Part shown: positions 1 through 8,891 of the stretch, one piece after another
Position numbering within the stretch: position 1 is the stretch's first letter
How the letters are laid out: each line of letters starts with the position of its first letter
Origin: Nocardia ninae NBRC 108245
Lineage (GTDB): Bacteria; Actinomycetota; Actinomycetes; Mycobacteriales; Mycobacteriaceae
Assembly (NCBI RefSeq): GCF_007990755.1
Contig: NZ_BJXA01000019.1
Coordinates: 62,001-126,000, forward strand
Direction of reading: 5' to 3'
Length of the DNA: 64,000 bases
Notes under the pieces: generated by a model
What the model was told of the DNA's origin: nothing
What the model saw: only the letters and a program-made list of their open reading frames with translations
Database searches by the model: none
Made by a program: the position numbers and the translations under genes

Positions 1-18
1 ACACTTCGGGAGAAACGC

Positions 19-1365
19 ATGGTTGACCGGCAAGCCCCAGGGCCAGAGGGTGACCACCTGATGGGCGCGCTGAGCAAGTTCAAGAGCAATTCGCTCGGCC
101 TGATCACCGATCTGCAAGGCAAGTACGGCGGCATCGTCCGGGTGAAGCTCGGGCCGTATCTCGTGCACCAGCTCACCGAGCCGAGCGCGATCAAGCATGT
201 GCTGCAAGACAATCCGGACAACTACCGGCGCGGCCGCTTCTACCAGGGCTTCAACCTGTTCATGGGCCGGGGGATGCTGACCACCGACGGCGCGGAATGG
301 CGCAAGCGCAAGCAGCTCAGCCAGCCGTTCTTTCAGCGCGCCAGGATCGAAGCGGCCGCGCCGATCATCACCGACTGCGTCGAGGACCTGTTGGCGCGCT
401 GGTCCGGCCCCGCCGAGCGGGGTGAGGTCATCGATATCACCGACGACCTGATGTGGCTGTCCATGGGTGTGCTCAGCCGCGCGCTGTTCGGTATCGACCT
501 GCGCGAACGCGCCGAGGAACTGGTGCCCGCGGTGCGCTTCTCGCTCAAGGCGATGATCATCACCGGCAAGGTGGAGCAGATGCTGCCGCAGTGGGTGCCC
601 ACCCGCTATCAACGCGACCTCAAGCGCTATCAGGCCGTGCTGAACAATGTCATCGACGACGTCATCACCGCGCAGCAGGGCACCGACGACGACAACCTGG
701 TCAACGCGTTGCTCGCGGCGCGCGACCCCGATACCGGCGAACCGTGGGACCGCCGGGCGATCCGGGCCGAGCTGAAGACCCACTTCATGGCCGGGCACGA
801 GACCACCGGCTGCGGCCTGGCGTGGACGCTGTACTCGATCGCCCAGCACGTCGATGTCCGGCGCAAGCTGACCGACGAACTGGACACCGTGCTCGACGGC
901 CGCACGCCGACCGTCGAAGACCTGGCGAACCTGCCGTACCTGCGGCAGGTCGTGGACGAGTCGCTGCGGCTCAACCCGCCGATCTGGCTGTTCCCCAGGG
1001 AGGCCATCGCGGACGACGAGATCGGCGGCTACCACGTGCCCGCCGGCACGAGCGTGCTGATCCCGCCGTACGCGGCCCACCACAATCCGGAGGTCTGGGA
1101 CTCGCCGGAGGCGTTCGACCCGGAGCGGTTCTGCCCGGCCGGTCCCGGCCCGAAACGGTACTCGTACCTGCCCTTCGGCGGTGGCGGACGCCGGTGCATC
1201 GGCAGTCATCTGGCCACCTTGGAGTTGCAACTGACCGTCGCGATGGTCGCGCAGCGCTACCGGCTGAGCCTGGCGTCGGGTGAGCACGTGCTGCCCACCG
1301 GGCTGGTGTCGCTGCGGCCGCAGCCCGGCGTGCGGATGCGTCTGGAACCGGTCGTCCGGGCGTGA
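19..1365 (+). CDS. cytochrome P450 monooxygenase
   Basis: Haem-thiolate monooxygenase of 448 residues, probably a tailoring oxidase of the metabolite locus that the window enters part-way. Visible motifs are the I-helix oxygen-activation motif AGHETT at residues 258-263, the K-helix ExxR (ESLR, 314-317) and the haem loop FGGGGRRCIG with the proximal cysteine at 393. There is no membrane anchor, so it should be a soluble bacterial enzyme that needs separate ferredoxin and reductase partners; none is encoded nearby. ATG at 19 follows GGGAGA at 8-13. Its stop overlaps the next gene's GTG start (GTGA), indicating translational coupling. The substrate cannot be deduced. Confidence 0.93.
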   Translation: MVDRQAPGPEGDHLMGALSKFKSNSLGLITDLQGKYGGIVRVKLGPYLVHQLTEPSAIKHVLQDNPDNYRRGRFYQGFNLFMGRGMLTTDGAEWRKRKQLSQPFFQRARIEAAAPIITDCVEDLLARWSGPAERGEVIDITDDLMWLSMGVLSRALFGIDLRERAEELVPAVRFSLKAMIITGKVEQMLPQWVPTRYQRDLKRYQAVLNNVIDDVITAQQGTDDDNLVNALLAARDPDTGEPWDRRAIRAELKTHFMAGHETTGCGLAWTLYSIAQHVDVRRKLTDELDTVLDGRTPTVEDLANLPYLRQVVDESLRLNPPIWLFPREAIADDEIGGYHVPAGTSVLIPPYAAHHNPEVWDSPEAFDPERFCPAGPGPKRYSYLPFGGGGRRCIGSHLATLELQLTVAMVAQRYRLSLASGEHVLPTGLVSLRPQPGVRMRLEPVVRA

Positions 1366-3638
1366 CGCACGAGCTCGGTGCCGGGGCGACGGTCCGGCGC
1401 TTCCGCTGGGTGAATGTGCCTGTCCCGGTGCTCGAGTCGCCGTCCCGTCTCGCCGGGCGCCGGGTCGCCGTCTGCAACGGCACCGACGCGGCGGCCGAGG
1501 CGGTCTCGGTCGCCCTCGCCCGGGGCGGCGCCGTGTCCTGGCGGCCGGGCGAGCCCGGTGCGCCGGACGCGATCGTCGACCTGACGCTGCCCGACCGTTT
1601 CGACCCCGGCGATCTGCACGCGGCGGACAAGGCCGTGACGCGCACGCTCGCGCTGCTGCGGCACTGCTACCCGGACTGGACCGAGGAGGTCGACGCCCGC
1701 AGGCTCGCCTACCTCGCGGTGACCTACCTGGACGGCGAGTCCGGCTACCGCGGCGACCCGATCCACCAGCCGCTCGGCGGACTCTGGGCCGGTCTGGCCA
1801 AGACCCTCCCCCGGGAGATCCCGAACGTCAACGCGCGCGTAATCGACGTGGCGCGACCTGATCTCGCGGAACTTCCCGACCTCGTCGCCGCCGAACTATA
1901 TGCGCGCGGCCCCGCCGAGATCGGCTATCGCGACGGTGTACGGCGGTCGCTGGTGCCGCGGCCCGAGCCGGTCGGGGCGCCGACGGTCACCCTCACCGAG
2001 GACGATGTCGTGCTCGTCTGCGGTGGCGGCACCGGGATCGGCTTCGAACTGGCGCGTGCGCTCGCCCGTGAGCACGGCTGCCGTGTCGTGGTGACCGGGC
2101 GGGCGCAACCGCCGGACGGCACCGAGGACTGGCTCGGCCTGGACGAAGCCGGATTCGAGGCGTATCGGCAGGAGCACCTCCGCGCCGCGGCGGGCACCGG
2201 GCGGGTTCGCGAGGTCCGCGGGCGGCTCGGCAAACTGGCGAACCTGCGCGCGTTGCAGGCGAATCTGCGTTCGGTCGCCGAATCCGGTCTGCCACTGCGC
2301 TATTCGCGTTGCGACCATGCCGATCCCGCCGATCTCGACCGGCTGTTGGACGAGATCGGGCCGCAACTGGCGGGCGTGGTCTACCTGGCCGGGGTCGACC
2401 GGCCCGCGCGGCTGCCGAAGAAGTCCGACAGCGACTTCCTGGCAGGCATCTCGGTCAAGGTCACCGGCTTTCTGCGACTGGTCACCGCGTTACGCGAGCG
2501 AAAGCCGAGGTTCCTCTGCGCCTCCGGTTCGCTGACCGGACGGCTCGGCGGCATGGTCGGCGAGCTGGACTACGCGGCGGCCAACGAGGCGCTGGCGCGA
2601 ATCAGCTTGTGGGCCAAGGCAACCAGTGAGCTGGATGTCGTCACGGTCTGCTGGCCGCTCTGGCGCGACCTGAGCGTATCGGCCAACATGGACGCCGCGC
2701 TGAAGTACATGCCCGCCATGGACCCGGCCGAGGGTTTGGCGCGCTGGAACGCGGAGCTGCTCGCCCCGCACGCAGGCGAGGCCGCCTTCCTCGGACCCAT
2801 CGGCCCGGGGGTAAGCCTCGCGCAGGCCGGTCAATTCACGGTCGAGCCCGGGCTGCCCGGCTTCGACGAGGTGTATCCGAAGATCTTCCACCGCGGCGAA
2901 CCGGTGCGGTGGCGGCCAGGGGCCGAGCTGGTCGCCGAGATCGGCTTCACCGCCGACACCACGCCGATCGCCGCGGACTTCCTCGTCCACGGCGATCCCG
3001 CGCTGCCGGTGTCGATCCTGTTGGAGAACGTGCTGCGCAGCTGTGCCTGGCTGGTGCCGGAGCAACCACGCGAGCTCACCGGGGTAACAGTGGACCCGGC
3101 AGGACTGCGTCTCGTCGGCGGCACGCTCGCGCTCGAGCGCCGCGCCGAGGTCGACGCTGACGGCCGATCGATCGCGGTCTCGGTGCACGCGGGTGCTACC
3201 GCGGTCGCCCGGCTCACAGTGCGCTACGACGATCCACGCGAACCACCGCCGCTCGCGATCCCGGCCTCGGCGGGCGAACCGATCCCCGCGCCGTCGGGCC
3301 CGTTGCGCTGGCGGGGCTCGATAGTCCGCCTGGCGCAGTGGCGACGGCATCCCGGCGGCACGCTCACCGCCTCGGTCCAGCACACCGAGCCTGCCGATCT
3401 GTGGGCGGCCGAGCCCGCTCCCGAACCGCCGCTGCCGATTTCGGCACTGGAGAACATCCTGCGGATGGCACCTCTCGACCCCGATGGTGTCCTCCGCATC
3501 GACCGGCTCGTGCTCGGTCGACAGCCGGGACGGGCGGATCTCGTCCTCGGCGACCCATCCGCAGGCGCCTGGTGCGCGATCGACCGCCGGAGCGGGCGCG
3601 TCGCGCTGAATCTGCGCCGCTCGAATCACCGACCGTAA
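1362..3638 (+). CDS. PKS/PUFA-synthase-like ketoreductase-dehydratase protein
   Basis: 758-residue protein that looks like a ketoreductase region of a type I polyketide or PUFA synthase made as a separate polypeptide. Residues about 220-227 (CGGGTGIG) form the NADPH-binding loop of the SDR fold. The catalytic set is visible as S388/S390, Y404 and N408 (DYAAANEAL). Residues about 120-180 resemble the structural half-domain that precedes such KRs. The stretch from about 530 (FLVHGDPALPVSILLENVL) to 630 resembles a hot-dog dehydratase or product-template-like domain. No ketosynthase, acyltransferase or carrier-protein motif is seen. GTG start overlaps the preceding P450 stop. It probably reduces a polyketide or fatty-acyl intermediate together with the flanking P450s; the exact role is inference. 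Confidence 0.75.
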   Translation: MTHELGAGATVRRFRWVNVPVPVLESPSRLAGRRVAVCNGTDAAAEAVSVALARGGAVSWRPGEPGAPDAIVDLTLPDRFDPGDLHAADKAVTRTLALLRHCYPDWTEEVDARRLAYLAVTYLDGESGYRGDPIHQPLGGLWAGLAKTLPREIPNVNARVIDVARPDLAELPDLVAAELYARGPAEIGYRDGVRRSLVPRPEPVGAPTVTLTEDDVVLVCGGGTGIGFELARALAREHGCRVVVTGRAQPPDGTEDWLGLDEAGFEAYRQEHLRAAAGTGRVREVRGRLGKLANLRALQANLRSVAESGLPLRYSRCDHADPADLDRLLDEIGPQLAGVVYLAGVDRPARLPKKSDSDFLAGISVKVTGFLRLVTALRERKPRFLCASGSLTGRLGGMVGELDYAAANEALARISLWAKATSELDVVTVCWPLWRDLSVSANMDAALKYMPAMDPAEGLARWNAELLAPHAGEAAFLGPIGPGVSLAQAGQFTVEPGLPGFDEVYPKIFHRGEPVRWRPGAELVAEIGFTADTTPIAADFLVHGDPALPVSILLENVLRSCAWLVPEQPRELTGVTVDPAGLRLVGGTLALERRAEVDADGRSIAVSVHAGATAVARLTVRYDDPREPPPLAIPASAGEPIPAPSGPLRWRGSIVRLAQWRRHPGGTLTASVQHTEPADLWAAEPAPEPPLPISALENILRMAPLDPDGVLRIDRLVLGRQPGRADLVLGDPSAGAWCAIDRRSGRVALNLRRSNHRP

Positions 3639-3653
3639 ATCGAGGAGACAGCC

Positions 3654-4883
3654 ATGGCCGAGCTGACCATGCACGAGATCTACAACGAGGAGTACCTGGA
3701 CGACCCGTACCCGCTGTTCCAGCGGATACGCGAGGTCGACCCGGTGTACTGGGACGAGCGGATGGGCGACAGCGGTGGCTGGATGGTCACCGGTTACGAG
3801 CCCGCGATGACCGCGTTGATGGACCCGAGACTGACTGCGAAGCGGCCGAGTTGGGATCCGAGCAGGCTGCCCGAGGACAGCGAGCCGGCGCACACCGACG
3901 CGATGACCTCGCTCAACAAGCAGGTCGTGGTGTCCGAGCTGCCCGGCCACACCCGGATTCGCAAGCTGTTCAACCGGCCGTTCATGCCGAAACCGGTCGA
4001 GCGGATGCGGGAAGAGATCATGAAGACCGCGGATCGGTTGCTCGACCGCGCGCTCGTCGGTGGCAGCGGCCAGCTGGACGCGATGGGGGACTTCGGATTC
4101 GCCATGCCCGCAACGAGTCTCGGCGGAGTGCTCGGAATTCCGAAGAAGCAGAACTACCTACCGTGGATGTTCAGCCTCGGCATGCTCATCGACGACGGAC
4201 CGGTCGCGCAGAAGACCCAGCCGAAACTGCTGCGCGGGGTACACGACTACCTGGAGTTCTTCCGCGGCCAGATCGATGAGCGCCGCGACGGCGCGGGCTA
4301 CGACGACATGATGCAGATCCTCGCCGACGCCTACACCACCCGCGAGTTCAGCGACGAACGGGAACTGCACGCGAATCTGGCGTTTCTGCTCACCGCGGGC
4401 CAGATCAGCACCGCGCACCAGATCGGCAACACGATCATGCATCTGCTGCGGGCACCCGAGCTGTACGAGCGGCTGCGCGCCGAACCCGAACTGGTGCCCG
4501 CGTTCTCGCCGGAACTGATGCGTTTCGATGCCTCGATCCAGCTGACCAAGCGCCGCGTCATCGAGCCGATGGAACTCGGCGGGCACGAATTGCCCGCCGG
4601 CGCCGAGATCTTCATCTGGATCGGTGCCGCGCACCGGGATCCGGACCGGTTCATCGATCCCGACCGGCTCGACCTCGACCGCGAGGACGTCACCCATCTC
4701 ACCTTCGGCCGTGGTATCCACTACTGCCTCGGCGCTCAACTCGGCAAGCTCGTGCACGACATCGCGGTGCAGGCCTTCCTCGAGCGGGTCCCTTGCCCTC
4801 GACTCGCGGTCGAGGGCAAGGTCAAACGCTCGATCATGCCGACATTTCGCGGTCCTTATCAGCTGCCGGTGGCGTTCGGTTAG
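3654..4883 (+). CDS. cytochrome P450 with atypical I-helix
   Basis: 409-residue P450. The haem loop FGRGIHYCLGAQL has its cysteine at 358 and ExxR is ELMR (287-290). The I-helix reads LLTAGQISTAH near residues 245-255: the usual acidic-alcohol pair (ET/DT) after AG-x is replaced by IST, so the proton-relay acid is missing, as in some P450s that use substrate groups or perform non-hydroxylating chemistry. A strong ribosome site (GAGGAGA) sits just upstream of the ATG, 15 bp after the KR gene, so it belongs to the same operon. The 3' end overlaps the convergent MpaB-like gene by 50 bp. Confidence 0.92.
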   Translation: MAELTMHEIYNEEYLDDPYPLFQRIREVDPVYWDERMGDSGGWMVTGYEPAMTALMDPRLTAKRPSWDPSRLPEDSEPAHTDAMTSLNKQVVVSELPGHTRIRKLFNRPFMPKPVERMREEIMKTADRLLDRALVGGSGQLDAMGDFGFAMPATSLGGVLGIPKKQNYLPWMFSLGMLIDDGPVAQKTQPKLLRGVHDYLEFFRGQIDERRDGAGYDDMMQILADAYTTREFSDERELHANLAFLLTAGQISTAHQIGNTIMHLLRAPELYERLRAEPELVPAFSPELMRFDASIQLTKRRVIEPMELGGHELPAGAEIFIWIGAAHRDPDRFIDPDRLDLDREDVTHLTFGRGIHYCLGAQLGKLVHDIAVQAFLERVPCPRLAVEGKVKRSIMPTFRGPYQLPVAFG

Positions 4884-5778
4884 CGCGGGTGATGGACAGC
4901 CCGCCGGTGGTCTTGAGTTTGCGCAAGGTCGGGCTGTCCTTTCGGCCGATTCGCCGCCGCTGAATCGGCGTGCGCGGATCCGGCAGTAGCCGCTGTACCA
5001 AGAAATAGGATCGCAGCCCTATTTTGACCGCGAGTTCGCCGAGTGGGTGCGGTTCGTCCAATTGCATCACGCGCCGGACATTCACCGGAACAACGCTCAG
5101 CATGATGGTCCGGCCGATCGGCTGCCAGCGTCCCGGAAACCAGCGGTCGCAGAATTGCTGAATGAACGCCTCGCTCACCAGGTGACCATTATCCGTACGC
5201 TCCCAGTCGCGGGCATCGTAGTCATCCGCGAAATCGGCGAGCGATTCGAAATCCGCCGGAAAGTCCACCACCGGAACGTCGCCCTCGGACGTCAGTTGCG
5301 CACAGATATCACGGGCCCAGAGGTGAAAGGCGATCCGCAGCCGCTCGTCGAAACCGGGCAGACCGATGTACCGCTGCAACCGGTGCGGCACGACCGCGAG
5401 CAGGCACATCCCCTGCACGTAGTCGTCGTTGTGCGCGAAAGCGCCTGGTAGACGCCTCGCGACTCCGGCATGGATCCGATTCAACCGGCGCACGGACTCG
5501 CGCACCTCTTCGCTGTCCGGCGAATAGAGGTACCAGGTCCAGAAGAAATACATACTGTCCTCGAACCGTCGCTGTGGCCGATCGATCGATTTCCGCCCGA
5601 ATGCCAGCGCGTCCCCGCCGTGCGGCGGCATCGTCACGTCCATGAAGTTCAACGCATAACCGATGTTCAAGAACATTTCACCGAGTCGATACTCCCCGAA
5701 AAGCCGGACAATTTCATGGTACTCAGTGTGCGGATCCAGCTTCGCCATCTCCTTGTCCAACCATTTATACCCACGCAT
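4834..5778 (-). CDS. MpaB-family (DUF2236-like) oxygenase
   Basis: 314-residue protein resembling the MpaB/DUF2236 oxygenase family, haem enzymes that include fungal MpaB and relatives of latex-clearing proteins. Seen: an N-terminal DPHTEYHEIVRLFGEYRLGEM region, the central RLNRIHAGV histidine segment followed by AHNDDYVQGMCLLAVVPHRL, and a C-terminal basic tail. The central block corresponds to the family's HxR...NDDxxYVL region. I chose the ATG at 5778 over the upstream in-frame ATG at 5829 because GAGGGTG precedes it and homology begins there. Convergent with the second P450 and overlapping it, so possibly a late oxidative step in the same pathway. Substrate unknown. Confidence 0.72.
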   Translation of the reverse strand: MRGYKWLDKEMAKLDPHTEYHEIVRLFGEYRLGEMFLNIGYALNFMDVTMPPHGGDALAFGRKSIDRPQRRFEDSMYFFWTWYLYSPDSEEVRESVRRLNRIHAGVARRLPGAFAHNDDYVQGMCLLAVVPHRLQRYIGLPGFDERLRIAFHLWARDICAQLTSEGDVPVVDFPADFESLADFADDYDARDWERTDNGHLVSEAFIQQFCDRWFPGRWQPIGRTIMLSVVPVNVRRVMQLDEPHPLGELAVKIGLRSYFLVQRLLPDPRTPIQRRRIGRKDSPTLRKLKTTGGLSITRANRTPPAADKDREMSA

Positions 5779-5978
5779 CACAACACCCTCAGATAGACAA
5801 CCAAGACAGAAACAGCCTAATGGCAGCACCGGTTGAAAAGCGACGAACTCTTACGCCAAAAACTATGGGCTGGACAAACATCGAAATATGCGATTCCGCG
5901 TCGTACCGTCACCTACGCCGACAACAACTCGCCCGTCGATTCCGTGCATCGCCGGACTGCCAGAACTCAGGGTTGCCA

Positions 5979-6012
5979 TAGACCTATCGGTCTACTACGG
6001 TCCGTATGGACC
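5979..6012. promoter_or_regulatory. two TetR-type operator palindromes
   Basis: TAGACC-TATC-GGTCTA (5979-5994) is a perfect 6-bp inverted repeat with a 4-bp spacer, followed at 5999-6012 by GGTCC-GTAT-GGACC, a perfect 5-bp repeat with the same spacer. They lie 31-64 bp upstream of the DUF2834 gene start. The first matches the TAGACC-N4-GGTCTA form reported for NemR-type TetR regulators. The cognate regulator is not adjacent. Confidence 0.6.
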
Positions 6013-6042
6013 GATCGGTTCACCGGCGAAGGAGTTTGCTCC

Positions 6043-6432
6043 ATGTCCGACCGCACCACGGGCCAGCCCTGGCGACGCCCCACCCTCATCGCGACGCTCA
6101 TCGCCGCGTTCATCACGCAGAATTTGATCGCGGTGCCCTATGTGCAGCGCAATGGGCCGAAGTCGGTGCTCGATTTCTTCGTCGGCGACATCTACAAGAC
6201 GGTGCCGGGCCGGTTCGCGATGGTGGACCTCGGCTTCGTCGTGCTCGGCTTCCACGCGTGGGCGTTCGCGGAAGCGCGGCGCCTCGGCATCCTGCGCTGG
6301 TGGGCCGCCTCGTTCGTGCTGACGTTCTCGGTCGGCATCGCCACCGCGATCCCGTTCTTCCTGCTGGTCCGCGACTTCACGGTCGATAAAGCAGCAGAGC
6401 GCGAAGGCGCGGTCCTACCCGCCGCGGCCTAG
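6043..6432 (+). CDS. DUF2834-type small membrane protein
   Basis: 129-residue integral membrane protein with about three hydrophobic segments: residues about 14-33 (IATLIAAFITQNLIAVPYV), about 60-78 (AMVDLGFVVLGFHAWAF) and about 88-112 (RWWAASFVLTFSVGIATAIPFFLLV). Size and pattern resemble DUF2834 proteins, whose function is not established. ATG at 6043 is chosen over upstream in-frame codons because AAGGAG lies at 6029-6034 and two operator-like palindromes precede it, suggesting ligand-inducible expression. The stop overlaps the convergent phosphatase-like gene by 4 bp. Confidence 0.7.
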   Translation: MSDRTTGQPWRRPTLIATLIAAFITQNLIAVPYVQRNGPKSVLDFFVGDIYKTVPGRFAMVDLGFVVLGFHAWAFAEARRLGILRWWAASFVLTFSVGIATAIPFFLLVRDFTVDKAAEREGAVLPAAA

Positions 6433-7436
6433 TCGGCGAGCCCGTATACCGCGAGTATGCCTTTGTGGTCGCTGCACCACCGCGGTGGCGACGCGGCGAA
6501 GTTGTCCTGAGTGGTTTCCTGCTGCCGGGTACCGCGCACGATGGATCCGCGGGGGCCGACGAGGCCGACGGAAGTCAGTGTCAGCGCGGCCCCGTTGGCG
6601 AAGACGAAGTCGACGCGGTCGCGCTCGTCGGCCTCCGGCGCCCAGGCGAGTTCGACGACGTCCACCTCCGCGTTGTCCGACGGCCAGGTGAGTCCGGGGT
6701 GGGTGTCCGGATCGGGGTACATCGATCGGTAGGCATCGATGAAACCAGCTTGGTGCAGACGCCGAGTGGACTCCCACGGCAGTACTACACCGTTGTGGTC
6801 GAACATGTGCGCGGTGGCAGGCGTCCAATCCAGCACCGACGGCTCGTTCAGGTCGCCACCCATGATGACCGAAGCCCCTTGGCCGATCTCGGTTTTCGCG
6901 TCCGCGAGAAACGCGCTGATGACGTCGGGGCGGCCGGAGGCAGCGTTCACGCGATGGATCACGGCCGGATCCGTCACCGGGCCGCCCGGCATCTTGTCGA
7001 AGTTGTACTCGGCGAACTCGTCCGGCGCCGGAACCCCGGGACCGTAGCCGCGGGGCAGGTTGGCGGCATACCAGCGAAACTCCAGATGCGACGAGTAGGC
7101 GGTCAGCCGTTTCCCGTCGATGTTCAACCGCGCCTTGACCATCCATTGCAGGTCGGCGCTGTCCTCGATAGGAAACACCGTCAGAATGCCCGTGTCATGC
7201 GAGCTGACGGCATTGAACTCGTACCCGCGCCCCGCCAGTTCGGCCGCGACATCCGTCGTGGCGTCGGTCGCCTCCGACAGCAGCGCGATCGAAGCCCGGG
7301 TCTCGATGATGAGATCGGCGATCAGCTGAGTGCCGTGCGCGACCTTGCTACCGCTGTGCCACGTATTGAAGGCAAGCACCCGAATCTCGCGTCCCGCGCC
7401 GGCCCCCGCCGCACGCTCGTCATCGTTTCGCGTCAT
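6429..7436 (-). CDS. endonuclease/exonuclease/phosphatase family protein
   Basis: 335-residue metal-dependent hydrolase of the EEP fold (DNase I, exonuclease III, sphingomyelinase, inositol phosphatase). Visible active-site signatures in order are FNTWHSG (metal/substrate Asn), the LLSEATD glutamate, SSHLEF (His), GGDLNEPS (GDxN), RVDFVF, and the C-terminal SDHKGI with its catalytic His. The start is taken at the ATG of MTRNDDERA at 7436; the sequence upstream is low-complexity and not conserved-looking. No signal peptide is evident, suggesting a cytoplasmic enzyme. Whether it cleaves nucleic acid or phosphoester lipids cannot be told from sequence. Confidence 0.85.
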   Translation of the reverse strand: MTRNDDERAAGAGAGREIRVLAFNTWHSGSKVAHGTQLIADLIIETRASIALLSEATDATTDVAAELAGRGYEFNAVSSHDTGILTVFPIEDSADLQWMVKARLNIDGKRLTAYSSHLEFRWYAANLPRGYGPGVPAPDEFAEYNFDKMPGGPVTDPAVIHRVNAASGRPDVISAFLADAKTEIGQGASVIMGGDLNEPSVLDWTPATAHMFDHNGVVLPWESTRRLHQAGFIDAYRSMYPDPDTHPGLTWPSDNAEVDVVELAWAPEADERDRVDFVFANGAALTLTSVGLVGPRGSIVRGTRQQETTQDNFAASPPRWCSDHKGILAVYGLAD

Positions 7437-7836
7437 CAACCCATCATGGCCTGCATCGGCACACTGGCGACCACCGACATCGTCACAAGAACGGCCCCGA
7501 TCCCGCCGCCACCATCCGCCCCCAGATCTGCGGGTCCCAGCCGTTGGCGGTGATGAGGATGTCGGCGTAGGCATGAGGTAGTCATCGTCGTTGTCGGCGG
7601 CTACCTGCTGTATTGCGCCGGACCCGTCTTCGGAGTCACGAAACGTGTCGAGGACAGGACCCCCAGTTCCCGGTGAGCCGCCGGCACCTCGTGACGAAGT
7701 CGAACTGCACTACTTCTCCGCTGCGGTATTCGCCGTAGCGCTTACGGTCCTGCCGGGTGCGCTGTTCCTGTCGCAGGGTTGATCACCGGTCACGTGGCTC
7801 GTACTGGTGTCATGCAAACCGTCGGCTGCTTGCAGT
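7437..7836. other. gene-free stretch
   Basis: About 400 bp between a divergent start (7436, minus) and the end of the minus-strand gene at 7837. Short open frames here have no ribosome sites or recognisable motifs. It should contain the promoter of the phosphatase-like gene, but no clear -35/-10 pair is convincing. Confidence 0.5.
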
Positions 7837-8727
7837 TCAGCCGAGCGCATATTCGCGGGCCGCATGCAGCGTAGGGCGGACGACGCGGGTGATGTACGGC
7901 GTGGAATCGCTACGGCCCCAATTCAGATCACCCGTGCGTGCTGCGGGATGGGTGAACTTTGCCCACAGCATCGTGGCATTGCCGATCTGGACCAGGTCCA
8001 GGTGCTCGGTGATAGGTGTGTAGGCGTCCATCCGCGGCGCCAGCAGCCTGGCCAGCGGGGTGGACTGGACGATGCACAGCTGCGGCTGCAGGATCTGCAT
8101 CGTCGCGGCAAGGTGTTCAAAGCAGTTGTGTGCCATCGCTTTCGTGCCAAGCGAGGCCACGCTGTGCGCCTGCTTCACCGTGCAAAGCCGAACGTTGACC
8201 AGTGCGTACGCCCACATCACATGCACCGGCGTCGGCGAGTTCTGTAGCTGCAGACACTCACCGGCCGGATCGCGACCGGTGTCACGTGCGAACGCCAGGC
8301 GCAGCGCTGTCGTCGTGCCACGCATGTGCGCATGTCGCGCTGTGAACGGCTTGTCGATCGCCTCGCGTTGCTGCTCACGCCGCCGGGTCAGTCCAATGTG
8401 CGGATCAGCGCGCCCCACATCCATGCCAAGACACATAACACGCCAAGGCTTCTCGCCGACGTGAATGTCGTAGTGCGGACCGATGTGTGAGAGCTGACCT
8501 TCGTAGAACTCGATCGAAGCGGGATCGGTGCTCTTGTTCTGATCCCGCACCGCCGAACGTCGACAGCTGGCCGCGTTGACACACGTGAACACCTCACCAT
8601 CGAGCACGTTGTCCGACATATAGTCCTTCAAGGCAGCAACACGATTCGCCGTCGCAGGTGGATCCGAGCGGAACATCCGCCCATCGTCGCACTCGTAACT
8701 GGTCCACACAGTGGCTACGGCAGACAA
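7837..8727 (-). CDS. hypothetical protein, possibly uracil-DNA-glycosylase-like
   Basis: 296-residue protein, not firmly recognised. Three segments appear in the order expected of the uracil-DNA glycosylase superfamily: VMCLGMDVGRADPH in the place of the water-activating GxDPG loop, YALVNVRLC in the place of the TNxVKC strand, and MLWAKFTHPAAR in the place of the HPS/HPA minor-groove loop. Cysteines CVNAASC and NVRLC could contribute to a cluster as in family 4/5 enzymes. The start is a TTG at 8727; an internal GTG (VATVW) is possible. No operon partner: the next minus-strand gene upstream ends at 8892. Confidence 0.5.
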   Translation of the reverse strand: MSAVATVWTSYECDDGRMFRSDPPATANRVAALKDYMSDNVLDGEVFTCVNAASCRRSAVRDQNKSTDPASIEFYEGQLSHIGPHYDIHVGEKPWRVMCLGMDVGRADPHIGLTRRREQQREAIDKPFTARHAHMRGTTTALRLAFARDTGRDPAGECLQLQNSPTPVHVMWAYALVNVRLCTVKQAHSVASLGTKAMAHNCFEHLAATMQILQPQLCIVQSTPLARLLAPRMDAYTPITEHLDLVQIGNATMLWAKFTHPAARTGDLNWGRSDSTPYITRVVRPTLHAAREYALG

Positions 8728-8846
8728 TCGGCTGGAGTCCTACGGTGTCGCACTCTCTGGATCCCTGAGCTCAGTGGCCAGTACGACCCGCACAATCCGT
8801 CGCACAGCATGCCTGGAGGGATGATCGACGGTCCTACCCCTACCCC

Positions 8847-8878
8847 GGCCCCGTTCTGGCTGCAGGTCGAACGGGGCC
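8847..8878 (-). terminator. hairpin after DUF1963-like gene
   Basis: GGCCCCGTTC (8847-8856) pairs perfectly with GAACGGGGCC (8869-8878) around a 12-nt loop, directly downstream of the minus-strand gene ending at 8892. There is no U-tract, as is common for actinobacterial I-shaped terminators. Confidence 0.55.
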
Positions 8879-8891
8879 GAATCTTGTCGCG

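Noticed and set aside
2490-3950. 486-codon minus-strand open frame
   Set aside because: Entirely antisense to the KR/DH and P450 genes, with composition typical of a shadow in GC-rich DNA.
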